From contig CP075895.1 in NCBI GenBank assembly GCA_018604165.1, positions 2,165,001 to 2,229,000 of the forward strand: DNA of 64,000 bases, read 5' to 3'. The DNA is from Chitinophagaceae bacterium LGM1 (GTDB lineage: Bacteria > Bacteroidota > Bacteroidia > Chitinophagales > Chitinophagaceae). The notes under the pieces were generated by a model. The model did no database searches. It was not told the DNA's origin and saw only the letters and a list, made by a program, of their open reading frames with translations. The position numbers were made by a program, and so were the translations under genes. Of the stretch, positions 18,050 to 26,800 are shown piece after piece (the first letter of the stretch is position 1; every line of letters starts with the position of its first letter).

Positions 18050-18079
18050 GGCTCCCTCTTTAGGGGGTTGGGGGGTCTA
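18050..18079. repeat. Dispersed Bacteroidota-type repeat forming the trmD 3' end
   Basis: On the minus strand GACCCCCCAACCCCCTAAAG followed by AGGGAGCC. From memory such CCCCCAACCCCCTAAAG words recur in Bacteroidota genomes. It supplies the last codons (DPPTP) and stop of trmD and runs into the rplS leader. Confidence 0.5.
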
Positions 18080-18743
18080 AGTCAGGCCTACGTTCTGCCG
18101 TGCGTTGCAGGCTTTGTTCATGCCGCCATTCATCTACTTTCTTGGGGTCGCCACTTAGCAGTACATCGGGCACTTTCCAGCCTCTGAAGTCGGCCGGGCG
18201 GGTATATACAGGCGGCGCCAGCAGCCCATCCTGATAAGAGTCAAAAAGAGCTGATGTTTCATCGTTCAGCACCCCGGGTATCAGCCGCCCGATGGCATCT
18301 ACCACTACAGCAGCTGCCAGTTCGCCACCACTCAGTACATAGTCGCCAATGGATATTTCAAGGGTAACGAAATGCTGCCTGATACGCTCGTCTATACCTT
18401 TATAATGCCCGCAAATCATCATCAGGTTGCCCTGCAGCGACAGCCTATTAGCCATTTTCTGGTCGAACTGCTTGCCATCGGGCGTCATATATATTATTTC
18501 ATCGTATGTGCGTTCGCTTTGCAGCTTTTCTATCAGTATAGCCAATGGTTCGGGCATCATCACCATGCCAGCCCCACCGCCAAACTGATAGTCATCTACC
18601 TGTGCCTGCTTGTAGGGTGTATAGTCGCGCAGATTGTGTACCTGTACGTCCAACAAGCCCTTTGCTTGTGCCCGCTTCATAATAGAATGGCTGAACGGGC
18701 TCACCAGCAAATCTGGCACTACGGTTATTATATCTATTCGCAT
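18060..18743 (-). CDS. trmD: tRNA (guanine-N1-)-methyltransferase
   Basis: A 227-residue SPOUT-class enzyme that methylates G37 of tRNAs reading CNN codons. The trefoil knot segments are present: [30 protein letters not shown], and the N-terminal [18 protein letters not shown] and [13 protein letters not shown]. It sits between rimM and rplS as is usual. The C-terminus ends [10 protein letters not shown]: the last residues and the stop are encoded by a dispersed repeat, replacing the family's usual ending. Confidence 0.97.
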   Translation of the reverse strand: MRIDIITVVPDLLVSPFSHSIMKRAQAKGLLDVQVHNLRDYTPYKQAQVDDYQFGGGAGMVMMPEPLAILIEKLQSERTYDEIIYMTPDGKQFDQKMANRLSLQGNLMMICGHYKGIDERIRQHFVTLEISIGDYVLSGGELAAAVVVDAIGRLIPGVLNDETSALFDSYQDGLLAPPVYTRPADFRGWKVPDVLLSGDPKKVDEWRHEQSLQRTAERRPDLDPPTP

Positions 18744-18767
18744 TATTACAAATTCAAAAGCTAAAAG

Positions 18768-18801
18768 TCAAAATTCAAAAAGGCCTTGTTTTGAATTTTG
18801 A
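18768..18801. repeat. Perfect 13-base inverted repeat between rimM and trmD
   Basis: TCAAAATTCAAAA (18768-18780) and its exact complement (18789-18801) flank an 8-base loop. It is part of an AT-rich stretch built of aaattca words. No T tract follows on the minus strand, so an attenuator or processing site is more likely than a terminator. Confidence 0.55.
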
Positions 18802-18809
18802 TTTTTGAA

Positions 18810-19322
18810 TTAACTATTTAAATAAACTTCCAGCAATCCCTCCGGCAAATCTACCCGCACGTATTTGTTGCGCATATTCACTTCCACCAGTATATCGTCC
18901 ACCAATGGTATTAGTACTTCTTTGCCATCAATCGTCAGCTTTGCCAACCATTGATGCCCTGTTTGCAGTACGTCTTCTATTGCACCAAGTCCACCTTTTT
19001 CTCTATCAACCAAATTAAAGCCTATCCACATCAGCGGGCTATCGTTCTTTACATCTTTCAGCACATCTTCTTTTACATACACCTGCTTGCCTACCAATTT
19101 CTTAGCAGCCTCTACGGTGCTTACGTCTTCTACCGTTACTATATATTCCTCATCATTAGCTGCCTTGGCAGTAGCTACGAAATACGGTATCTGGCTGCCT
19201 TTCAGCATCTCTACAAACAGCACCGCGCCTGCTTGCAGCCAATTACTTTCACCCGCCACATGCTTAAAAATCAGATTGCCCTGCAGCCCGTGTGTAGCTA
19301 CTATCTTACCAATACGTATCAT
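18810..19322 (-). CDS. rimM: 16S rRNA processing protein RimM
   Basis: A 170-residue ribosome-maturation factor. The N-terminal domain opens with IRIGKIVATHGLQGNLIFKH, followed by the linker and the PRC-barrel domain (DLVDREKGGLGAIEDVLQTG, VLIPLVDDILVEV). I place the start at the ATG at 19320-19322, directly before the conserved sequence. The upstream open frame up to 19412 lies in a repeat. In many bacteria rpsP precedes rimM; here it is absent and unrelated genes lie upstream. Confidence 0.93.
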   Translation of the reverse strand: MIRIGKIVATHGLQGNLIFKHVAGESNWLQAGAVLFVEMLKGSQIPYFVATAKAANDEEYIVTVEDVSTVEAAKKLVGKQVYVKEDVLKDVKNDSPLMWIGFNLVDREKGGLGAIEDVLQTGHQWLAKLTIDGKEVLIPLVDDILVEVNMRNKYVRVDLPEGLLEVYLNS

Positions 19323-19361
19323 GCGCTGCAAAGGTAAATCTTTTGGAGAGTAGAAAGTAGT

Positions 19362-19453
19362 TAGTAGAGAGTAGAAAGTTCTGTAATACTGAATGCAGCA
19401 GAACACAAACAATCCATCATGGCTTTCTACTTATTACTTTCTACTCTCTACTA
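19362..19453. repeat. Inverted TAGTAGAGAGTAGAAAGT repeat pair upstream of rimM
   Basis: TAGTAGAGAGTAGAAAGT (19362-19379) and its exact 18-base complement (19436-19453) are separated by 56 bases. Partial copies of the same words lie inside (19346-19361 and 19421-19435). It fills the gap between rimM and the next gene upstream. Confidence 0.6.
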
Positions 19454-19456
19454 AAA

Positions 19457-19954
19457 TTAAAAATACCCCAGATAAAACCTTGCGTACGTAGTGTACTCTA
19501 TATTCAGTTCATCGCCCTCGGCCATATTGCGGTAGTCATCCACACTCACTTCTATACTCAGTTTTACGGGCGATGTCAGATAGATATAGTAGGTATTATT
19601 GTGCGGCATGTATTGCTTGCGGGTTATATGTACACGCTCTACGGTCTTAGTACCTTTCTTTATATCTCGCTGCACACGGCGTAGTGTGTTGTAATACGCC
19701 ACATATACGATGCTGCCCGAAAATGCCATAAGAAACAGCACGCCGCCAAAATAATATTTGTACGAAAAGGGGTCTTCCACATCATTCATCGCCCTAAACC
19801 ATGCAATGAGAAACGGACAGGCAAAGCAGAACATCAACAGTATGCGCACTATCTTATAAAACTGTGCGCTTTCTTTTTGAAGCTTGTTTTGCAAAAATGC
19901 CAACTCATCCTCTTCAAGAGGTTCGTTGTGCCTGTATTGCTGCAATGCTTTCAT
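19457..19954 (-). CDS. Hypothetical membrane protein
   Basis: A 165-residue protein. A charged N-terminal helix (EEDELAFLQNKLQKESAQFYKIVR) precedes two transmembrane segments (ILLMFCFACPFLIAWF and YYFGGVLFLMAFSGSIVYVAYY), then a mixed C-terminal beta part ending TRFY-like (TYARFYLGYF). No known family is evident. It lies 3 bases after the M32 carboxypeptidase and probably shares its transcript. Confidence 0.75.
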   Translation of the reverse strand: MKALQQYRHNEPLEEDELAFLQNKLQKESAQFYKIVRILLMFCFACPFLIAWFRAMNDVEDPFSYKYYFGGVLFLMAFSGSIVYVAYYNTLRRVQRDIKKGTKTVERVHITRKQYMPHNNTYYIYLTSPVKLSIEVSVDDYRNMAEGDELNIEYTTYARFYLGYF

Positions 19955-19957
19955 TAA

Positions 19958-21469
19958 TTACAATCCGTAAATGCCTGCGTATTTTTGTTGCGCATATTGC
20001 ATAAAAATATTGAAGTCGAGCCCCTTGCCTGTTATCTGTTTACACAATTCTTCCGAGGTGTGTCGCCTGCCATGCACATGCACTTTGCCTCTTAGCCAGT
20101 CTGTCAATCCCGTCAGTTTACCATTTGTTATATCATCGCCCAACGTAGCTATCTCTTTAACTGCCTGCCCGTAAAACTGTGCCGCATAAAAGCTACCCAA
20201 CGAGTAAGTAGGGAAATACCCAAAGCTGCCATGCGCCCAGTGTACGTCCTGCAACACACCTGTCTTATCGTCCGTTGCCGAAACGCCGAGGTATGTATCA
20301 TACATCGCGTTCCAAGTTTCGGGCAGGTCTTCGGTAAATAGCTCGCCGCTTATCAATCCCTTCTCTATTTCATAACGTATCAATACATGAAAATGGTATG
20401 TTACCTCATCAGCCTCTGTGCGTATCAGCGATGGCGCTACTTTATTCATGCCCTTATAAAAACTATCAACAGATACATCGCCCAATTGTTGCGGAAAGTA
20501 TTGTTGCAGCTTGGGGTAAAAGTACTGCCAGAACGCCCTGCCCCGCCCTACGTTATTCTCCCACAACCGAGATTGCGACTCGTGTATGCCCAACGATGCC
20601 GCAGCACCCAACGGCAACCCGTATTGTTCTATCGGCAGCCCCTGTTCGTACAGTGCATGGCCACCCTCGTGTATCGTACTCCACAATAGCGATGCGTAAT
20701 TATTTTCATCTACCCTCGTCGTTACCCGCACATCGGTTGGTGCAAAGGAAGTAGTAAAAGGATGCTCCGACATATCTTGCCTGCCTGCCTCAAAATCATA
20801 ACCCATCGCTCGCAGCACATCCACCGAAAAATCCCATTGCTGCTGTTTGGGATAGTGCCTCATGAAGAAGCTATCATCTACCTGTTGCGCCTGTTTTATT
20901 TTATCCAGCAATGGGGGCAGTTGCTTTTTTACATCACCAAACACGGCATCCAGCAGTTGTACATTCGCGCCTTTCTCGTACTCATCCAGCAAAGCATCAT
21001 AAGGGTGCTTTTCATAGCCATACATATCTGCCTGCTGCTTTTTCAGGGCTATCATCTTGTCCAAATGTGGCGCGTAAATGCTGTATTTATTCTCCTTGCG
21101 CGATTGTATCCAAGCATTATAGCTGGCACTTGTTTGTTGTGCTATAGCTTCTACAAACGCTGCACTCAGTTTCTTATTCTTATCATAGTCTTCAAGGCTT
21201 AGCTCCACGTTGCGTTTTTCATCATCGGCTATATCTCCCCTGCCTGCCAGTTCGTTTAGCAGATTGCCGTATTGCTCAGATGTCAGCATCTCGTGTGCCA
21301 ACGATGCCAGTGTAGCCAGTTGCCTGCCACGCATCTCAAAACCCTTTGAGGGCATATACACCTCTTGGTCCCATCCCAATACTGCCGATGCATTATTCAG
21401 GTCGGCAGCTTTTTGGGCAATCTCTTTATAAGCAGCATACAAATCGGCACTGCTTTTGCGTATCTCCAT
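19958..21469 (-). CDS. Carboxypeptidase M32
   Basis: A 503-residue thermostable-carboxypeptidase-family zinc metallopeptidase that trims C-terminal residues from peptides. The zinc site HEGGH is at residues 267-271, preceded by DVRVTTRVDENNYASLLWSTI. Other family segments are LGWDQEVYMPSKG near the N-terminus and the ESQSRLWENNVGR, IRTEADEVTYHFHVLIRYEIE stretches after the zinc motif. Full length with a clear ATG; probably cytoplasmic as no signal peptide is seen. Adjacent to the Rel/SpoT gene with a 21-base gap. Confidence 0.95.
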   Translation of the reverse strand: MEIRKSSADLYAAYKEIAQKAADLNNASAVLGWDQEVYMPSKGFEMRGRQLATLASLAHEMLTSEQYGNLLNELAGRGDIADDEKRNVELSLEDYDKNKKLSAAFVEAIAQQTSASYNAWIQSRKENKYSIYAPHLDKMIALKKQQADMYGYEKHPYDALLDEYEKGANVQLLDAVFGDVKKQLPPLLDKIKQAQQVDDSFFMRHYPKQQQWDFSVDVLRAMGYDFEAGRQDMSEHPFTTSFAPTDVRVTTRVDENNYASLLWSTIHEGGHALYEQGLPIEQYGLPLGAAASLGIHESQSRLWENNVGRGRAFWQYFYPKLQQYFPQQLGDVSVDSFYKGMNKVAPSLIRTEADEVTYHFHVLIRYEIEKGLISGELFTEDLPETWNAMYDTYLGVSATDDKTGVLQDVHWAHGSFGYFPTYSLGSFYAAQFYGQAVKEIATLGDDITNGKLTGLTDWLRGKVHVHGRRHTSEELCKQITGKGLDFNIFMQYAQQKYAGIYGL

Positions 21470-21490
21470 ATTCTATATTTCTTGAAAAAA

Positions 21491-23743
21491 TTACTCCTGC
21501 ACTTCCAGTCGTTCCACCGTATTAATACCATCGAGCGATGCAAGGCGTTGACAAAGGTTATCCAATTCTTCCCTATCGTGTACATACACCATGATCGTTC
21601 CGTCAAAAATACCATCGTGTGTATCTATACTTATAGAGCGCATGTTCATGTTCAACTCGGCAGATATGACGTTGGTTATTTTCTGTATCACACCCACATC
21701 GTCAAGCCCCAGTATGCGTACGCCGCTGAGGAATGATATTTCTTTATTCTTAGCCCACTTGGTTTTTACCACCCTGTGCCCGTAGTGCGCCAATAGCTGT
21801 GCGGCATTGGGGCAGTCGGTACGGTGTATTTTCAGCCCCTCGCCCGATGTGATGAAGCCAAACACATCATCGCCCGGTATGGGCTGGCAGCACTGCGCCA
21901 GTTTGTAGAGTATCTTATCAGAGCTTTCGCCGAAGATGATAAGCTCTGCGCCCTTAGCAGGCTTTTGCTTTATCAACTCGTCTGCAGATACAAGGTGTTT
22001 GGGTTCTATCTTCACCTCTTTTACAGGCGGGAATAATTTATCACCAACAATGCTGAACTCTTTCAGTTCCTTTAGCTCTATACTGCCTACAGCTATAGCA
22101 TAATACAAATCGAGTGGCGATGGTTTTTTGAAATACACGCATAGCTCATTCACATTGTAGGCAGACAAATGCAGCTTCATGTGTTCCAGCTTGCGCTGCA
22201 ATATCTCTTTTCCGTCTTCCGCAATTTTACGCTTTTCTTCTTTTAAATAATACTTAATCCGCGACTTGGCTTTACCCGTAGTTACAAAACCCAACCAGTC
22301 TTCCGACGGCTTTTGTTTGGCAGAGGTTATTATCTCTACCTGATCGCCACTTTTTATTTCGTGGCTTAGTGGCACAAGGCGGTAGTTCACTTTTGCGCCT
22401 ATGCAACGTGCACCCAGTTCAGAGTGTACGTCAAATGCAAAGTCGAGCGCGGTGGCTCCTTTGGGCAATACACGCATTTCGCCTTTGGGTGTGTAGATGT
22501 ATATTTCTTCTGTAAAAAGGTCGAGTTTAAAATCCTGCAAAAAGTCGAGCGTGTCGGTATCGGGGTTGCTCAATACATCGCGCAGGTGTTGCAGCCAGCT
22601 ATCCAGTTTGCTTTCTTGTGGTGTTTGTGCACCCTCTTTATATTTCCAATGCGCCGCTAGTCCTTTCTCGGCAATCTCGTTCATACGTGCAGAGCGTATC
22701 TGCACTTCTACCCATCGCCCGCCCGGCCCCATCACAGTAGTATGCAGTGCCTCATAGCCATTGCCTTTGGGTACACTTATCCAGTCGCGCAGCCTTTCTG
22801 GGCTGGGTTTGTAAAAATTAGTAATAACCGAATACACTTTCCAGCAGTCTTCTTTTTCCTTCTCTTGCGGCGAGTTGAGGATGATGCGGATGGCAAACAA
22901 ATCGTACACTTCTTCAAACGCTACATGCTTGGTGCGCATCTTATTCCATATAGAATGGATGGCTTTAGGGCGGCCATATATATCTACATTCAGCCCCAGG
23001 TCTTGCAGTTCTTCTTTTATCGGCCTTATGAATTCGTTGATGTATCGGCTACGTTCCCGTTTGGTTTCACGCAGGCCTTGCGCTATCTCCCAATACACTT
23101 CGGGTTGGGTATATTTCAGGGCAAGATCTTCCAGTTCCGACTTTATCTCGTACAGCCCCAACCGGTGTGCCAATGGCGAATAGATGTAGGTTGTTTCAGA
23201 CGAAATCTTCAACTGCTTTTCCCTACTCATGCTTTCCAGCGTACGCATATTATGCAGCCTGTCGCCCAGTTTTATCAGTATCACACGCGGGTCGTCTGCC
23301 AGCGTCAGTAATATTTTACGAAAGTTCTCTGCCTGTATGGTAGTATCTGCTTTCAAATCCACCACGTTGGATATTTTGGTAAGCCCGTCTATTATCTTGG
23401 CATACCGGCTGCCAAATTCGGCTTCAATATCCTGTAGTGTCATTTCGGTATCTTCCACCACATCGTGCAGCAGCGCACAGATGGACGATGTAACGCCCAA
23501 CCCTATTTCTTCTACTACTATCCGGGCAACTGCCAGCGGATGCAGTATATATGGCTCGCCCGATTTGCGGCGCATATCTTTATGTGCGTCCACCGAAATC
23601 TCAAACGCACGGCGCAATAGTTTTTTATCTCCTTTTTTGATGCGGTGCTTCAATGCACGGAGCAGTGCCCTATACTCGCGGAGTATCAGTTTCTTTTCTT
23701 CTTCTTCGTTCAGGTTATATGCTTCCCTTTCTATCGTATCCAT
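21491..23743 (-). CDS. rsh: Bifunctional (p)ppGpp synthetase/hydrolase (Rel/SpoT)
   Basis: A 750-residue stringent-response enzyme making and degrading (p)ppGpp. The N-terminal HD hydrolase appears intact (His68, His93-Asp94 in LLHDVVEDTE, and later GDRLHNMRTLE). The synthetase follows (YDLFAIRIIL, GYEALHTTVMGPGGRWVEVQIR). The TGS domain (about 400-460, IYIYTPKGEMRVLP), a conserved helical region, and a C-terminal ACT domain (VISAELNMNMRSISI) complete the long-form layout. Bacteroidota often carry this as the main enzyme. Confidence 0.95.
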   Translation of the reverse strand: MDTIEREAYNLNEEEEKKLILREYRALLRALKHRIKKGDKKLLRRAFEISVDAHKDMRRKSGEPYILHPLAVARIVVEEIGLGVTSSICALLHDVVEDTEMTLQDIEAEFGSRYAKIIDGLTKISNVVDLKADTTIQAENFRKILLTLADDPRVILIKLGDRLHNMRTLESMSREKQLKISSETTYIYSPLAHRLGLYEIKSELEDLALKYTQPEVYWEIAQGLRETKRERSRYINEFIRPIKEELQDLGLNVDIYGRPKAIHSIWNKMRTKHVAFEEVYDLFAIRIILNSPQEKEKEDCWKVYSVITNFYKPSPERLRDWISVPKGNGYEALHTTVMGPGGRWVEVQIRSARMNEIAEKGLAAHWKYKEGAQTPQESKLDSWLQHLRDVLSNPDTDTLDFLQDFKLDLFTEEIYIYTPKGEMRVLPKGATALDFAFDVHSELGARCIGAKVNYRLVPLSHEIKSGDQVEIITSAKQKPSEDWLGFVTTGKAKSRIKYYLKEEKRKIAEDGKEILQRKLEHMKLHLSAYNVNELCVYFKKPSPLDLYYAIAVGSIELKELKEFSIVGDKLFPPVKEVKIEPKHLVSADELIKQKPAKGAELIIFGESSDKILYKLAQCCQPIPGDDVFGFITSGEGLKIHRTDCPNAAQLLAHYGHRVVKTKWAKNKEISFLSGVRILGLDDVGVIQKITNVISAELNMNMRSISIDTHDGIFDGTIMVYVHDREELDNLCQRLASLDGINTVERLEVQE

Positions 23744-23824
23744 AGGCTATACTATGTAATTTACGAAGAAAGTCAAAAAAAGGAAAGCGAAGCGTGTAAT
23801 TGCCCGTCAATACACACTTCAGCC

Positions 23825-26800
23825 TTATTTATAGTTGGCATTGTAAAATTGCAGATAGGCTTTCATATCCTTTTCTGCTATCAATTTTATGTAGTTGGTG
23901 GCAGATATGGGTATTATCTGGTATTCGCTCTGCTGATATTCTCGGAATATCTGCCCCGTAGCCCGTAGGCTATTAATATATATCCGTGCTGCTGCCAGAT
24001 TGCGGAATGCCTTTGTAGTAATAATACTCTGGCTGGACGTAAGCGGTGTCAGGTCTGTACTTAGTTTCAGTTCGCTAAACTTAAATGTATTAAAATCGCT
24101 CATGGCGGCCCTGACACCCGATGAGCGCTGGTCTGTAGAACCAAATACGAACATCACGTAATGCTCATCCACTTGCTTGTATGTATAAGCAGCAGGCACG
24201 TTGGCAGCAGGCACATCTGCCATTTCCGTAGCAGGTGGCAGCTTCGGCATAGGTACTTTGGTTGCTGCCGATGTATCTCCCGCCGCTCCGGCAGCAGGTT
24301 TCACTTCACCTGTCAATGGCGAACCACTCGACACTTTCGGCCTTGTATCCTGTATATATTTCAAAACAGCATCTGCCCAGGGGCGTAGGGAGTCTTTAGG
24401 ATAACTGCTGATGAATTGCCTTACAACCGTATCTGCTTCGTCATACTTCTTCATACAGGCAAGTGTCAATCCTTCCAGTATGGTATAACGCTTGGTGTAG
24501 CGCGGGTTGTTGTAGTTGGTCTTTGCCAGCATGATGTTGCGCATCGCGTCGTTACACTGCCTGTTCAGCACCATGTTATATGTTTCCTCGTATATCCGCG
24601 ATACTTCTTCATTGGTCACCACCGTAGTACCTGTACTTTCCGATGGTTTTACCAATGGTGTCCATTTACTATCGGGGTATTTGGTCATCAGTTCATTGGC
24701 ATAATACTTAGCATCGTCCAGTTTATTCTGCCTGATAGCTATCAGGTAGCGCACATACAATTCTTCTGCTTTATGTTCATGATTGGGGAAGCGTTTATCA
24801 AGCGTATCAAGGGCTTTAGTAGCAGGTGGGTAGTCCTCTAAGTCTTTTACATACGCATTTGCAACATCCATATAGGCACGGCGTATGCCAAAGCGCAGTT
24901 CTTCTATCGCTTCTTCATTTTTAGGTATCAGTGCTATCAGTGCCTCTTCGGTTGGTATGCCGTTCTCATCAGTTTCTATTGCATCCTCGCTGTTGGCATT
25001 ATTGCCTGCATTATTGTTATTGGCAATATTGTTGCCCGATACGGCTGCACTTCTGCGCCAGTTATCTACCGATTGGCGGTTGCCCCATTTACGTTTGAAT
25101 TCGTTGATACCCTGCTGCACCAATACCGGATTAGAGAAGTACCAGTTAGTATAAGGATTACTCTTATCACCACCGCTATTGTTGTTTGTACCACCACCGC
25201 CTTGCGCTGTAGCGTTTTCAGCTTTGAAGGCACTGTCTATTTTTTGCTGTTGCAGTTTGCGGATGTATTTCCTCACCTCTGCACGCATGTCTTTGTCGCT
25301 CATCAGGCCGAGCGCTATCAGGCTATCACTTGTTTTAATAAGCAACAACGGCGTAGTGATACTGCTGAGTGCAACACTTCGTTTTACTGCCAGTATGGCA
25401 AGGCTATCGTTTGGTAACACATTGGCCAATGCTGCTGCACTATCATAAGCCGATTTTGCATCTACGTACCTGCCCGTATTGTAGTATATACCACCCAATG
25501 TGGCATAAGACAATACTTTTTGCTTAGGTGTTGTTTTGGAAGACTGCAGCCCTTGTGTCAGGTATGTGACGGCATCTTCATTATTGCCCGCATTGGCCGA
25601 GAGCCGGCCCAATACAAAATACACCTGCTCGTAATAAGGCAGGTACTTACCGTCTTTTAATACTTTTTTCAGCGATGCGATGGTTTCCTGTTGGTCGCCA
25701 CCGGCGTACATCTGGCTATAGGCCATGTTCTTCTTTGCCTGAAAATCCATGTCTATTTTAGGATGCAGGTCTATCACTTTCTTAAAGCTGCTGGCAGATG
25801 CGGTGTATTCTCCACGGCTTTGCTGTATCTGCCCGGCTATAAAAGCAGCACGCATCTGTATCCAGTTGGGCAATCCATTGTCGTTTGCTGCTATTACTAA
25901 TTGGTCGGCAGCGGCTTTACGGTCATTTTGTTGCAGGTAAATGAATGCTTTTTCTAATGCCAGCCTGCCTTGCAGCTCTTTAGGGAAGTTGGGGTCTGTT
26001 TCTAAAAGGTCTAGCACCGACTCTGCATTACCTTCCTGCTTCATTTGCGTATAAGTACGGGATAACCATAGCAGTGACTCGTTGTGCACAGAGCGATGCT
26101 GAAAAATATGCAGCAAACCTTTTTTATCTTTTTGTGCTATAGATAACTCTTTACCACCTTTCTTGTACACACTGCTATTATCATTCGGGTTCTTCTTCTT
26201 ATCGCGCAGGCTCAGTATATACCTGAATGCTGCCGATGCCTCGTTGTAATTACCTTTATAATAATATGCTTCACCAAGCAGCAGGTAGAGGTCATCGCCC
26301 CACTTGGTACGCGGGTCGTGTAGTTGTATGCCGATGGATGCTTTGTAGATAATACTATCCATATCGCCCGATAGCATGGCAGAATCCTTATCCGGGTTGA
26401 AGGGGAATAGTGCCAATAAGGAGTCATAATTATCCTTCTTACTCCGCAGCATATTGGCTATCGCCTCATCCATCTTTCGGTTGGCATTGAAGTAATAGTT
26501 GTAATGCGTAAACGTGTTTTGCACCACACGCCGTGGCACGCTCCATCGCTTTTTCAGCATCTTCTCGTTGCTGTAGGCTTTCTGCTTCTTCTTTATTTTC
26601 AGTTCAAAAGCCAGCTGTTGTTTTTGTTCCCGTTCTTTCTCTTTTGCTTTCAGTTCTTTTTGCCGTTTCTCTTTTACTTTGGCAAGGCTGTCAGTTTTCA
26701 CTTTCCGGCTACCTGCAAGGCTGTCGGTCTTAGCCTTACGTGTTTTGGCGAGGCTATCAGTTTTGGCTTTTTTCAGTTTGGCAAAGCTATCCGCTTTTGC

